64,000 bases of DNA from Brevundimonas sp. UBA7664 (GCF_002483305.1 NZ_DLHQ01000018.1:9140-73139); one strand, 5' to 3'; shown: positions 24,442 through 33,291, counted from the first letter of the stretch. Program-made: numbers and translations. The notes: generated by a model from the letters alone, not told the origin.

Positions 24442-26019
24442 TCACGCGGGCTTCAGCGGCAGGTCGAGCCGGGCCAGCAGGCCGCCTTCGGGTCGGTTGG
24501 CCAACGTGACCTCGCCGCCATGAGCCCGCGCCGCCTGGCGGGCCGCCGTCAGGCCGAGCCCCGCCCCGCCGGTTTCCCGGCTGCGCGAGGGTTCGGCGCG
24601 ATGGAAGGGCTCGAAGACGGCTTCGAGCTCATCGTCGGAAAGGCCGGGGCCGTCGTCCTCGACCGTGACGACGGCCCGCCCGGCCTCGGCAAAGGCCTTC
24701 ACGCGCGCGCCGCCGCCGTATTTGACGGCGTTGGCGATCAGATTGCCCAAGGCCCGACGTAGGGCGGCCGGGTCCGCCTCGACCGGCAGTTCGCCGCCGC
24801 CGTCGAAGGTCACCGCCTCGCCGGTCTCCGAGAAACCTTCCGCGCAGGCGGCGGCGAGGGCGTCCAGATCAAGGGTCTCGCGCCGGTCGGGGGTGGCCTC
24901 GCCGCGCACATAGGCCATGGCCTGGCCGATCAGGGCGTCCATCTCCTCGATGTCGGCGGCCATCCGGTCGCGCACCCCCTCGGGCGCTTGTTCGGCCCGG
25001 AAGCGCAGACGGGTCAGGGGGGTGCGCAGGTCGTGGGCGATGGCGGCGACCGTCTGGCTGCGCCGACGCATGTGGTCGCGCAGCGACGCCTGCATGTCGT
25101 TGAAGGCCTGGATGGCGGTGCGCACCTCGCTGGGACCGGACGGCGTCAGCGGCTCGGCCTCGGGGTCGGCGCCGAGACGTTCGGCGGCGTCGGCGAAGAC
25201 CCGGATCGGCCGGGTCAGCCGGCGGGCCATCCACCACACCAGCGGGGCCAGCAGCAACATGGATATGGCCAGGGCCAGCAGCACCCGCTGATGCCACGGC
25301 GACAGCAGGCCGCGGGGCGGCTCGACCGTAGCCCAGCGTCCATCCGGCTGACGCACCGACGCCGAGAATGGCGCGAAGGTCAGCCGGTCGGCGAGGACGG
25401 TGAACTGGCGGGTTTCCCGGTCGATGACGAACGCGCCGTGAGACTCCCCGGGATCAGGATGGCGCAGGCGGAGCTCGGCGCGGACCTCGGGGCCTCGCTG
25501 GACGATCACCGTCTCGCCGTCCGTTTCGGTCCGCCAGGTCGGCGTCGTTTCCGTCGCCGGAGGACGGGATGCCGCTGGCGGGGCCGGGTTGAGAGATGGA
25601 GCCGGGTCACCGTCGGGCCGGACGACAACAAGGTCGACGCGTTCGCGGGCGTGTCCGCGATCGTCCGGGCCGGGTCGACGGGGCAGGCCGTGATCGACCG
25701 TCACCCGGACGGCCTCGAGCTCCACGTCCAGCCTTTGGGCGAGTCCGGCGCGGATCGCCAGGGCCATCGGATCGGTCTGGGTCGCTGAATCCTCCCCTTG
25801 CGGGCGGTCGACCAGCCGTCGGCGCAGCGGTCGTCCGTCGGAGGTCTCCGCGGGCGCGCCCCTCAGCGCGTCGGCGGCGGCGACGATGCTGAAGCCGGCG
25901 GGCCGGGGTTCGGGCGCGAACAGCACCACGCCGAAGGCGACCGCCTGCGACATGACCACCGCCAGCGCGGCCAGGGCCGCGACCTGGACGAGGACGGGGA
26001 AGGAGGAGGGCCGCCTCAC
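24442..26019 (-). CDS. Sensor histidine kinase with HAMP domain
   Basis: Encodes 525 residues from a GTG overlapping the regulator stop (GTGA). An N-terminal membrane helix (VAALAALAVVMSQAVAFGVVLFA) is followed by a long periplasmic domain of about 200 residues rich in Pro, Arg and Asp. A second helix (LLALAISMLLLAPLVWWMA) follows, then HAMP, the H-box with His329 (AIAHDLRTPLTRLRF), the N-box NLIANAVKYGG and the G-boxes DDGPGLSD and GGAGLGLTAA. The periplasmic domain is unassigned. The partner is the OmpR-type regulator directly upstream. Confidence 0.93.
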   Translation of the reverse strand: MRRPSSFPVLVQVAALAALAVVMSQAVAFGVVLFAPEPRPAGFSIVAAADALRGAPAETSDGRPLRRRLVDRPQGEDSATQTDPMALAIRAGLAQRLDVELEAVRVTVDHGLPRRPGPDDRGHARERVDLVVVRPDGDPAPSLNPAPPAASRPPATETTPTWRTETDGETVIVQRGPEVRAELRLRHPDPGESHGAFVIDRETRQFTVLADRLTFAPFSASVRQPDGRWATVEPPRGLLSPWHQRVLLALAISMLLLAPLVWWMARRLTRPIRVFADAAERLGADPEAEPLTPSGPSEVRTAIQAFNDMQASLRDHMRRRSQTVAAIAHDLRTPLTRLRFRAEQAPEGVRDRMAADIEEMDALIGQAMAYVRGEATPDRRETLDLDALAAACAEGFSETGEAVTFDGGGELPVEADPAALRRALGNLIANAVKYGGGARVKAFAEAGRAVVTVEDDGPGLSDDELEAVFEPFHRAEPSRSRETGGAGLGLTAARQAARAHGGEVTLANRPEGGLLARLDLPLKPA

Positions 26020-26756
26020 GCCACGCCCCGGATCGGGTCATGGCAGCGCGCTACCCGGACGTCGAACATATAGCCCTCACCCCGCAGGGTCTGGATCATC
26101 TGAACGCCGGAGCCGTCGTCGAGCTTCTTGCGCAGCCGGCTGATCTGCACATCCATGGCGCGGTCGAAGATGTCGGCGTCTGCGCCGCGGGCCCGCTCGA
26201 GCAACTGGTCGCGGGTCAGGAGGCGGCCGGGGCGTTCGGCGAAGGCGCGCAGCAAGGCGAACTCTCCCGCCGACAGGGCGACGGCCCGGCCATCGGGCCG
26301 GGTCAGTTCGCGGCGGAGCAGATTCAGCCGCCAGCCGGCGAACGTCAGGGTCGGTCCCTCGGCGGCGGCCTCCTCGCGCGGGCGCCTCAGGACGGCCCTG
26401 ACGCGGGCCAGCAGTTCGCGGGGGTTGCAGGGCTTGGGCAGATAGTCGTCGGCCCCCAGCTCCAGCCCGATGATGCGGTCGGTGTCCTCGCCCATGGCCG
26501 ACAGCATGACGATGGGCGGTCCCTTGCCGGCGAGGCGGCGGCACACGGAAAGGCCGTCCTCGCCGGGCATCATCAGGTCCAGCACGATCAGGTCAGGAGC
26601 GCGACGCGCCACGGCCCGGTCCATCTCGGCGGCCGAGGCGGCGCCCACGGCGTCATAGCCATGCTGGATCAGATAATCGCACAGCACTTCCCGGATGCCG
26701 GGGTCGTCATCGACGACGAGGATGTGGAGGGCGGCGTCGGCTTGCATGGGCGTCAT
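26016..26756 (-). CDS. OmpR-family response regulator
   Basis: Encodes 246 residues. The receiver domain has the acidic pocket VVDDDPG, phosphoacceptor Asp60 in LIVLDLMMPGEDG and the Lys in YLPKPCNPRELLARV. The C-terminal winged helix has LSAGEFALLRAFAERPGRLLTRDQLLE and VDVQISRLRKKL-type recognition (here MDVQISRLRKKLDD). ATG 26756 and 26747 are both possible. It overlaps its kinase gene by 4 bases and is divergent from the EF-hand gene, with repeated GYTGAAACA boxes in the 120-base gap. Confidence 0.94.
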   Translation of the reverse strand: MTPMQADAALHILVVDDDPGIREVLCDYLIQHGYDAVGAASAAEMDRAVARRAPDLIVLDLMMPGEDGLSVCRRLAGKGPPIVMLSAMGEDTDRIIGLELGADDYLPKPCNPRELLARVRAVLRRPREEAAAEGPTLTFAGWRLNLLRRELTRPDGRAVALSAGEFALLRAFAERPGRLLTRDQLLERARGADADIFDRAMDVQISRLRKKLDDGSGVQMIQTLRGEGYMFDVRVARCHDPIRGVA

Positions 26757-26782
26757 TGTGACGAACCCGGCGCTCCCCGTCA

Positions 26783-26818
26783 TTTCAGCGTTGAAACAAT
26801 CGGCGACGAGCTGAAACA
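26783..26818. promoter_or_regulatory. Candidate binding sites for the OmpR-type regulator
   Basis: In the divergent gap, GTTGAAACA (26790-26798) and GCTGAAACA (26810-26818) are direct repeats 20 bp apart, about two helical turns, as OmpR-type regulators usually need. TTTCAGC (26783-26789), the inverse of the second box, abuts the first. The position suits control of both the kinase-regulator operon and the EF-hand gene. No binding data support this. Confidence 0.45.
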
Positions 26819-26876
26819 CAACGGCAAGCGCGTCGTGGTCGAACATGGACCGCACAACAACGGGAGCCGACCCCTC

Positions 26877-27626
26877 ATGCTGACCCTGATCGCCCTTTCC
26901 GCCGCCCTGATACAGCAGACCCCGGCGCCCGCCGCGCCTCACGCCCCGCCCGAAGTCCGCACCCGCGTCATGGTCCTGGGCGGCGACGGCCCCGGCGGGC
27001 TCGACAAGGACGGCGACGGTCAGGTCTCGCGTGAGGAGTTCGCCGCGCCGATGAACGATCATTTCGCGCGGATGGACACGGATGGCGACGGCCGCCTGTC
27101 GTCCGGGGAACTGGACGCCGGTCACGGCCCCATGGGCGAGGGCGGCGACCACCAGATCAGGATCCTGCGCGGTCCGGGCGGCCACGGGGGCCCGGACGGC
27201 CCGGGGATGCATCGCTTCGAACTGCGCCGTGACCATCCCGGTGGCGAGGCTGGCGCAGAAGCCGGACAGCGTGAAGAGCGGACCATGGTCTTCGTCGGCG
27301 GCGAACCCGGCGCCGGCGGTGAACGCGAGGTCATCATCCTCGATGGACCCGGCGGACATCCGGTCATGGCCGGCGGGCATCGGGAAGGCGGGCCCGGCGA
27401 GCGGATCGAGATCCGGCGCATGGGCGGTCCCGACGGCGGGAATGATCTGGACGCCGACGACGACGGCCGGATCAGCGAGGCCGAGTTCAGCGCGCCCCTG
27501 CGCGACGCGTTCGCGCGGATGGACGCCGATCGCTCGGGCTTCATCGAGGCCGGCGAGCGCGGATCCGGCCACGGCGCAGAAGTCTTCGTCCACCGCATCG
27601 AGACGCGGGCGGGCGACGAGGATTGA
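26877..27626 (+). CDS. Exported or membrane-anchored EF-hand protein
   Basis: Encodes 249 residues after GGGAG. A short hydrophobic N-terminus (LTLIALSAALIQQ) may be a signal peptide. Four EF-hand-type calcium loops are visible: DKDGDGQVSREEF and DTDGDGRLSSGEL near residues 40-75, and DADDDGRISEAEF and DADRSGFIEAGE near the C-terminus. Between the pairs lies a Gly/His-rich segment with a repeated (I/V)xxGPGG pattern. Calcium binding is likely for the canonical loops. Divergence from an OmpR-type system suggests it is that system's target or sensor accessory (inference). Confidence 0.85.
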   Translation: MLTLIALSAALIQQTPAPAAPHAPPEVRTRVMVLGGDGPGGLDKDGDGQVSREEFAAPMNDHFARMDTDGDGRLSSGELDAGHGPMGEGGDHQIRILRGPGGHGGPDGPGMHRFELRRDHPGGEAGAEAGQREERTMVFVGGEPGAGGEREVIILDGPGGHPVMAGGHREGGPGERIEIRRMGGPDGGNDLDADDDGRISEAEFSAPLRDAFARMDADRSGFIEAGERGSGHGAEVFVHRIETRAGDED

Positions 27627-27681
27627 TCGCGCCAGCGACTTCGTGACTTGAACGGCGCCCAAGGCGCCCTCTAATGGCGTC

Positions 27682-28968
27682 ATGATCTTGCGCCGGCTTC
27701 TCCGGATCCTGCCTGTATCGGCGGCGATGAGCCTTGGGCTCATCGCCGCTCCGGCGTTCGCGGTCGATCCCGCCGCCGCGCCGGTGACGGCGACTGCCGC
27801 CCCCGCCGCCCCCGACCGCGAGCGGGCGCGGATGAACCAGCGCGTCTTCGACCGGGTCTGGAGCGAGGTCCGGTCCCAGTACTACGACCCGGAACTGCAC
27901 GGCGTGGACTGGAACGCCGCAAGGCGGACCTATCGGCCGGCGGCCCTGACGGCGACGGACGACCGGACCCTGTACCGCACGCTCGGCGATATGCTCGACC
28001 TGCTGGATGACGATCACGCCGGCGCCTCCCCGCCGGCCGTGGCGCGCCGACGGGATACGCAGCGCAACCGCCGTCCCGCGATCGGGGTGACCTTGCGGCC
28101 CGACCCGTCGGGAGACGACTATGTGATCGAACGGGTCCGGCCGGCCTCGCCCGCCGGCGAGGCCGGCGTGGCCGAGGGGTGGCGACTGATCGCCGGCGAC
28201 GGCGCCCTGTGGACGCCGGAGGAGGATCTCGTCGAGGGCCGGACGATAACCCTGGCGATGGTCGATGGCGACGGCGTCTCCCGGGCCCTGACCCTGACCC
28301 CGCGCATGATGGAGCCGACGCCGGCCTTCGTCGCCGACCGCTCGCGGCCGGGCGTGCTGATCCTGACCGTCGATGGCTTCGAGGCCGGGCTGGGCCGGTG
28401 GATGGGCGAGCAGCTGGACGGACTGCCGGCGGACACGGATGTCGTCATCGATCTGCGCGGCAACCCCGGAGGACGGCTGGCCGAGGCCGATGCGGTGCTC
28501 AGCTGCTTCCTGCCGCGAAACCGGCTGTGGGCGGCCCGCACCGGCCGCTCGGGCCGGCGGATCGAGCTCCGGACCGCCGGCGGCTGTGGCGACCTGGCCC
28601 GGCCGGTCGGAAACGAAGTGGCCGTCCTGGTCGACGCCAACAGCCGCAGCGCGGCCGAACTGACCCCCGCCGCCCTGCAGGAGGCGCGGCGCGCGGTCGT
28701 GGTGGGCGCGCCGACGGCCGGGGCCGTGTTGATCTCTCAGGAGACCTCTCTGCCCGACGGCGGGCGGTTGAGCCTGAGCCGGGCCGACTTCGTCACCCAG
28801 GGGGGCGTACGGCTGGAGAAGCGCGGCGTAACGCCGGACGTGGCCGCGCCGCTGACGCTGGAGGACCGCCGCGCCGGGCGGGATCCGGGACTGGAGGCCG
28901 CCGTGGCGGCCCTGGCGGGGACGCAAACGGAGCCGCCGATGGCGGTTCAGCCCGCGCCGTCGCTCTAG
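27682..28968 (+). CDS. Exported S41-family peptidase
   Basis: Encodes 428 residues with a signal peptide (LPVSAAMSLGLIAAPAFAV). A PDZ-like segment follows (IGVTLRPDPSGDDYVIERVRPASPAGEAGV, presumed protein-processing hinge). The S41 catalytic domain has VVIDLRGNPGGRLAEAD, the nucleophile region DANSRSAAELTPAALQEA and VVVGAPTAG. The canonical CtpA Lys position reads Pro-Thr here, as in the tricorn/interphotoreceptor-type S41 branch. It acts outside the cytoplasm; its substrate is unknown. Its stop overlaps that of convergent purT. Confidence 0.87.
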   Translation: MILRRLLRILPVSAAMSLGLIAAPAFAVDPAAAPVTATAAPAAPDRERARMNQRVFDRVWSEVRSQYYDPELHGVDWNAARRTYRPAALTATDDRTLYRTLGDMLDLLDDDHAGASPPAVARRRDTQRNRRPAIGVTLRPDPSGDDYVIERVRPASPAGEAGVAEGWRLIAGDGALWTPEEDLVEGRTITLAMVDGDGVSRALTLTPRMMEPTPAFVADRSRPGVLILTVDGFEAGLGRWMGEQLDGLPADTDVVIDLRGNPGGRLAEADAVLSCFLPRNRLWAARTGRSGRRIELRTAGGCGDLARPVGNEVAVLVDANSRSAAELTPAALQEARRAVVVGAPTAGAVLISQETSLPDGGRLSLSRADFVTQGGVRLEKRGVTPDVAAPLTLEDRRAGRDPGLEAAVAALAGTQTEPPMAVQPAPSL

Positions 28969-30158
28969 CCCGCGACTACCCGGACCCTGGACGCCGCCAG
29001 CCGCGCCCGCTCGCGAGCCTGCTCCACGGTCTCGCCGCGGGCCGTGGCCACGCCCATCCGGCGGCTGACGTAGCTCTCCGGCTTGCCGAACAGGCGCAGG
29101 TCGGCGGTCGGGACCGACAGGGCCTCGGCCACACCTTCAAAGGCGACGCCGACGGCATCCATGCCGCCATAGATGACCGCGCTGGCGCCGATGTCGCGCT
29201 GGCTGACGTCGACGGGCAGGCCGAGGATGGCGCGGGCGTGCAGGGCGAACTCGCTCATGGTCTGGGTGGCCAGGGTCACCAGGCCGGTGTCGTGGGGACG
29301 CGGCGACACCTCCGAGAACCAGACCTGGTCCCCCTTCACGAACAGCTCGACCCCGAATACCCCGAGCCCGCCCAGCGCATCGGTGACCTTGCGGGCGATG
29401 TCCTGTGCGGAGGCGAGGGCGGCGGGCGTCATCGCCTGCGGCTGCCAGCTCTCGACATAGTCGCCCTTGACCTGGCGATGGCCGATGGGCGCGCAGAAGT
29501 CCGTCCGCACCGTGCCGTCCCGCAGCGAGCGCACGGTCAGCAGGGTGATTTCGAAGTCGAAATCGATCCGGCCCTCGACGATCACCGTCGCCGTTTCGAC
29601 CCGTCCGCCGGACTGGGCATAGGCCCAGGCGTTGGCGGCGTCCTCGAGGGCGTCGATCATCGACTGGCCCTTCCCGGACGAAGACATCACCGGCTTGATG
29701 AAGACCGGCAGGCCGATGCGGTGCGCGGCCTCGGCCAGTTCGGCGGCCGAGGTGGCGAAGGCGTAGGGGCTGGTCGGCAGGCCGAGGTCCTCGGCGGCCA
29801 GCCGGCGGATGCCCTCGCGGTTCATGGTCAGCTGCGTCGCCCGCGCCGTCGGGATGACCGTCGCCAGACCGGCTGCTTCGATCTGCGCCAGAACGTCAGT
29901 CGCGATGGCCTCGATCTCCGGCACGATGATGTGCGGGGCCTCGGCCATGATGACGCCGTTCAGGACCTGGGGATCGGTCATCGGAATGACGTGGCTGCGG
30001 TGCGCCACCTGCATGGCCGGGGCGTTGGGATAGCGGTCGACGGCGATGACCTCGGCGCCCAGCCGCTGCAGCTCGATGGCCACCTCCTTGCCGAGCTCGC
30101 CCGCGCCCAGAAGCATGACGCGCACGGCGCTGTCGGAGAGGGGGGTGCCGAGGCGCAT
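28965..30158 (-). CDS. purT: Formate-dependent GAR transformylase
   Basis: ATP-grasp enzyme that makes formyl-GAR from GAR, formate and ATP, the third step of purine synthesis, independent of folate. The 397 residues include LLGAGELGKEVAIELQRLGAEVIAVDRY at the N-terminus, LTMNREGIRRLAAEDLGL, the ATP-grasp loop KPVMSSSGKGQS, and EVSPRPHDTGLVTLATQ. I start at ATG 30158; the frame stays open upstream to 30437, but that overlaps the VOC gene. No folate-dependent purN is present in the window. Confidence 0.95.
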   Translation of the reverse strand: MRLGTPLSDSAVRVMLLGAGELGKEVAIELQRLGAEVIAVDRYPNAPAMQVAHRSHVIPMTDPQVLNGVIMAEAPHIIVPEIEAIATDVLAQIEAAGLATVIPTARATQLTMNREGIRRLAAEDLGLPTSPYAFATSAAELAEAAHRIGLPVFIKPVMSSSGKGQSMIDALEDAANAWAYAQSGGRVETATVIVEGRIDFDFEITLLTVRSLRDGTVRTDFCAPIGHRQVKGDYVESWQPQAMTPAALASAQDIARKVTDALGGLGVFGVELFVKGDQVWFSEVSPRPHDTGLVTLATQTMSEFALHARAILGLPVDVSQRDIGASAVIYGGMDAVGVAFEGVAEALSVPTADLRLFGKPESYVSRRMGVATARGETVEQARERARLAASRVRVVAG

Positions 30159-30160
30159 GG

Positions 30161-30556
30161 TCAGTGGTCCTTGTCGGAATGCTGGATCAGATCCCAGGCG
30201 TTGCCGTACAGATCCTCGAAGACGGCGACGACGCCATAGTCCTCGCGCCGGGGCGTTTCGCGGAAATGGACCCCCGCGGCGACGAAGGCCGCGTGGTCCC
30301 GGTCGAAATCCTCCGTTTCGAGGAACAGCCAGACCCGCCCGCCAGACTGGTTGCCGATCGCGGCCCGTTGAGCATCTGTCACGGCCCGGGCGAGCAGCAG
30401 GGAGGTCTGGCCGCCGCGCGGCGTGACCCTGACCCATCGCTTGCCGCCGCCGCGATCGGCGTCCTCGCTCAGTTCGAACCCCAGCTTGCCGACATAGAAG
30501 GCGATGGCCTCGTCATAGTCGCGGACCAGCAGGCTGAAGGCGGCGATGTGGGCCAT
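30161..30556 (-). CDS. VOC-family (glyoxalase fold) protein
   Basis: Encodes 131 residues with the paired beta-alpha-beta-beta-beta modules of the vicinal-oxygen-chelate fold: AAFSLLVRDYDEAIAFYVGKLGFEL at the N-terminus and RRVWLFLETEDFDRDHAAFVAAGV and VFEDLYGNAWDLIQ in the second half. The C-terminal Glu/Asp-Tyr-Gly pattern fits glyoxalase/bleomycin-resistance-like proteins, but the substrate is unknown. The ATG overlaps the transketolase stop by one base (TGATG) and purT follows by 2 bases, so it is part of a tkt-VOC-purT run. Confidence 0.85.
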   Translation of the reverse strand: MAHIAAFSLLVRDYDEAIAFYVGKLGFELSEDADRGGGKRWVRVTPRGGQTSLLLARAVTDAQRAAIGNQSGGRVWLFLETEDFDRDHAAFVAAGVHFRETPRREDYGVVAVFEDLYGNAWDLIQHSDKDH

Positions 30557-32556
30557 CAGCCCTGGAGCCGCGCCTTCGCCGCCGCGACCACCGCATCCGT
30601 GGTGACCCCGAACTTCTCGTACAGGACCTCGGCCGGCGCGCTGGCGCCGAAGCCGGTCATGCCGACGAAGGCGCCGTCCTCGCCGATGAACCGCTCCCAG
30701 CCTTGCTGGATCGCGGCCTCTACGGCGACGCGGACCGTGCCGCGGCCGATGACGCTGTCCTGATATTTCTTCGGCTGCTGGAAGAAGAGCTCGAAACAGG
30801 GAACCGAGACGACGCGGGTCGGCGTGCCCTCGGCCTCCAGCACATCGGCGGCGGCCAGCGCGAGCGCCAGTTCCGTGCCGGTGCCGAACAGGGTGACCTT
30901 CGCCGCGCCCTTGGCGGCGCGGACTTCATAGGCGCCGCGGGCGGACAGGTTCCCGTCCGAGGCCACGGTGCGAACCGCCGGGGTCTTCTGGCGAGACAGG
31001 GCGAGGGCCGACGGTGCGCCCTTGTGCTCCAGCGCGGCCTGCCAGCATTCCATGGCCTCGACCGTATCGGCGGGGCGGAAGACCAGCAGGTTGGGGATGG
31101 CGCGCAGGGCGGCCAGATGTTCCACCGGCTGGTGCGTCGGGCCGTCCTCGCCGAGGCCGATGGAGTCGTGGGTCAGGACGTGGATGGCCCGTACGCCCAT
31201 CAGGGCCCCCAGACGGATCGCCGGACGGCTGTAGTCCGAGAACACCATGAAGGTGCCGCCGTAGGGAATGATCCCGCCGTGCAGCGCCATGCCGTTCATC
31301 GCCGCGGCCATGCCGAACTCGCGGATGCCCCAGTTGACGTACCGGCCCTCATAGGACGGGGCGTCGAAGATCGGCGTGCCCTTGACGAAGGTGTTGTTCG
31401 AACCGGTCAGGTCGGCCGAGCCGCCGATCAGTTCGGGGATGGCGGCGAACAGTTCGTCCAGCGCCGCGCCCGAGGACTGGCGCGTGGCCTGGGCCGGCCT
31501 CGTCTCGACCAGTTCGGCGATCCTTGCGTTCAGGGCGTCGAAGGCGCCGGCGGGCAGGTCGCCCTTCATCGCCCGCGTGAAGTCCGCGGCCTGCGCAGAG
31601 GCGTTCAGCCGGGCTTCCCAGGCCTTCCGCTCTTTCGCGCCGCGCTTGCCGACCTTCTTCCAGGCCTTGTCGATCGCCTCGGGCAGTTCGAACGGTTCGT
31701 GCGTCCAGGCCAGGCCCAGTCGGGTGGCGGCGATTTCCGCCGCGCCCAGGGCGGCGCCGTGGGTCTTGTGGCTGCCTTCCATGGTGGCGGCGCCGCGGCC
31801 GATCCTGGTCTTGCAGGCGATGAGGGTCGGCTTGTCCTGCTTCACGGCCCACTGCAGCGCCGACTTGATGACCTTCATGTCGTGGCCGTCGACGGCCTTG
31901 ACCGCCCAGCCGGCCGCCTTGAAGCGGGCCTTCTGGTCGGTGGCGTCCGACAGGGACACGGCCCCGTCGATGGTGATGCTGTTGTCGTCCCAGAGCACGG
32001 TCAGCTTGTTCAGCCGGTAGCGGCCGGCGAGGGCGATCGCTTCCTGCGACACGCCCTCCATCAGACAGCCGTCGCCGGCGATCACCCAGGTGCGGTGATC
32101 GACGAGGTCGGCGCCGTATTTGGCGGCCAGATGGCGCTCGGCCATGGCGAAGCCGACGCTGTTGGCCAGGCCCTGACCCAACGGCCCGGTGGTCGTTTCC
32201 ACGCCCGGCATATGACCGAACTCAGGGTGACCCGCGGTCTTCGATCCCCACTGACGGAAGTTCGACAGTTCTGCCTTCGTCGCCGCCTTGTACCCGGTCA
32301 GGTGCAGCAGGCTGTAGATCAGCATCGAGCCGTGGCCCGCCGACAGGATGAACCGGTCGCGGTCGGCCCATTCCGGGCGGCTCGCGTCGAACTTCAGGAA
32401 TTTCGAGAACAGCACCGTCGCCACGTCGGCCATGCCCATGGGCATGCCGGGGTGGCCGCTCTTCGCCTTCTCCACCCCGTCCATGGACAGCACCCGGATG
32501 GCGTCGGCCATCTGCTTCGGCGTGGCTTTTTCGGATACGGTTCTGGCGTCGGTCAC
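30556..32556 (-). CDS. tkt: Transketolase
   Basis: TPP-dependent transfer of two-carbon units between ketoses and aldoses in the pentose phosphate pathway. The 666 residues contain SGHPGMPMGMADV, GPLGQGLANSVG, the TPP motif GDGCLMEGVSQEA-x18-WDDN, and the acceptor-side IHVLTHDSIGLGEDGPTHQPVEHL. The length is standard. It is divergent from zauP-zapA; the 97-base gap probably contains promoters for both directions. Confidence 0.97.
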   Translation of the reverse strand: MTDARTVSEKATPKQMADAIRVLSMDGVEKAKSGHPGMPMGMADVATVLFSKFLKFDASRPEWADRDRFILSAGHGSMLIYSLLHLTGYKAATKAELSNFRQWGSKTAGHPEFGHMPGVETTTGPLGQGLANSVGFAMAERHLAAKYGADLVDHRTWVIAGDGCLMEGVSQEAIALAGRYRLNKLTVLWDDNSITIDGAVSLSDATDQKARFKAAGWAVKAVDGHDMKVIKSALQWAVKQDKPTLIACKTRIGRGAATMEGSHKTHGAALGAAEIAATRLGLAWTHEPFELPEAIDKAWKKVGKRGAKERKAWEARLNASAQAADFTRAMKGDLPAGAFDALNARIAELVETRPAQATRQSSGAALDELFAAIPELIGGSADLTGSNNTFVKGTPIFDAPSYEGRYVNWGIREFGMAAAMNGMALHGGIIPYGGTFMVFSDYSRPAIRLGALMGVRAIHVLTHDSIGLGEDGPTHQPVEHLAALRAIPNLLVFRPADTVEAMECWQAALEHKGAPSALALSRQKTPAVRTVASDGNLSARGAYEVRAAKGAAKVTLFGTGTELALALAAADVLEAEGTPTRVVSVPCFELFFQQPKKYQDSVIGRGTVRVAVEAAIQQGWERFIGEDGAFVGMTGFGASAPAEVLYEKFGVTTDAVVAAAKARLQG

Positions 32557-32653
32557 AGGGGGACCTTTCGGCGGGAGGCGGAAAAAGGGAGGCGCGCCGC
32601 TTTACCCCGACGCGTCGGCGGGTTCTATACGGATTCTGGAGGATGTGACCCGA

Positions 32654-32911
32654 ATGGACGCTGCATCGGCCGCCAAGGACCGAGTTGACCGCGCTTTGGC
32701 GCTGCTGGAACGCCGCCTGCTGGATCTCAAGAGCCGCGCGGTCGGGACCAGCCGCGTGCCCGACGACGACCTGTTCGCGCCCCAGCCTTCGACGGAGACC
32801 GACCGCGCGCGCATCCACGAGCTGGAAGCCGCCGGCCGCGACGCCGCCGAGGCCCTGTCGCACGCCGCCGACGCCATCCGCGACGCCCTGGCCGAACAGG
32901 AGGCCCGCTGA
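32654..32911 (+). CDS. zauP: ZauP-like coiled-coil partner of ZapA
   Basis: Encodes 85 residues, predicted almost fully helical: AAKDRVDRALALLERRLLDLKSR and TDRARIHELEAAGRDAAEALSHAADAIRDALAEQ, with heptad spacing and a loop between. In Caulobacter crescentus, ZauP is a coiled-coil protein encoded just upstream of ZapA, and the pair focuses the Z-ring. Size, coiled coils and the 1-base overlap with zapA fit that. GGAGG at 32638 and ATG 32654 define the start; GTG 32645 is too close to the ribosome site. The name rests mainly on synteny. Confidence 0.75.
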   Translation: MDAASAAKDRVDRALALLERRLLDLKSRAVGTSRVPDDDLFAPQPSTETDRARIHELEAAGRDAAEALSHAADAIRDALAEQEAR

Positions 32912-33222
32912 TGGCGACGGTGACCGTCGAGATCAACGGCCGCCCCTATGCCGTGGGCTGCGCCGACGGCCAGGAGGATCGCGTCCGCATGCTGGCCAAA
33001 CAGTTCGACGGCCATGTCCGGCAGGTCGCGGGCGAGGTCGGCCATGTCGGCGACATCCGCCTGTTTCTCATGGCGGGCCTGATGTTGGCCGACGAACTGC
33101 ATGAGGTCCGGCTCGGCACTCCCGGCGCATCCGCCGTGACCGCCGCCGCATCAAGCGACGGCGTGGCCGAGGCGCTGAACGCCGTGGCCGCGCGGCTGGA
33201 GAAAATCGCCCAGGGACTGTGA
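32911..33222 (+). CDS. zapA: Cell-division protein ZapA
   Basis: FtsZ-associated protein that helps organise the Z-ring at midcell. The 103 residues have the ZapA N-terminal pattern VTVEINGRPYAVGCADGQEDRVRMLAKQFD and a helical middle with HVGDIRLFLMAGLMLADEL, then a C-terminal helix. Length is normal. Its ATG overlaps the upstream stop as TGATG, so translation is coupled to the ZauP-like gene. Confidence 0.92.
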   Translation: MATVTVEINGRPYAVGCADGQEDRVRMLAKQFDGHVRQVAGEVGHVGDIRLFLMAGLMLADELHEVRLGTPGASAVTAAASSDGVAEALNAVAARLEKIAQGL

Positions 33223-33245
33223 CGGGACGCCGCGGCGGCGTCGGG

Positions 33246-33291
33246 TTGACCTCTGCCCTGTTGTGTCAGATATTTCTGTCATGACAGAAAT
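33246..33291 (+). promoter_or_regulatory. Promoter with 20-bp palindromic operator at the regulator start
   Basis: TTGACC (33246-33251) and GATATT (33269-33274) are 17 bases apart, placing transcription start at or near 33281, which is the A of the ATG. A perfect palindrome (ATTTCTGTCA and its inverse, 33272-33291) covers the -10, the start point and the first codons. No ribosome-binding site is visible before the ATG, so the message may be leaderless. The site looks like an autorepression operator. Confidence 0.6.

Noticed and set aside
26016..27743. A long fused regulator extending upstream of the OmpR-type receiver
   Set aside because: The extension overlaps the EF-hand gene antisense and has no domain; the receiver starts naturally at 26756.
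28179..30239. A 686-codon plus-strand frame across the S41 and purT genes
   Set aside because: It spans two convergent real genes in the wrong frame and has Gly/Arg-rich composition typical of shadows.
30703..32688. A 661-codon plus-strand frame opposite transketolase
   Set aside because: Transketolase motifs are complete on the minus strand; the opposite frame has no recognisable domain.
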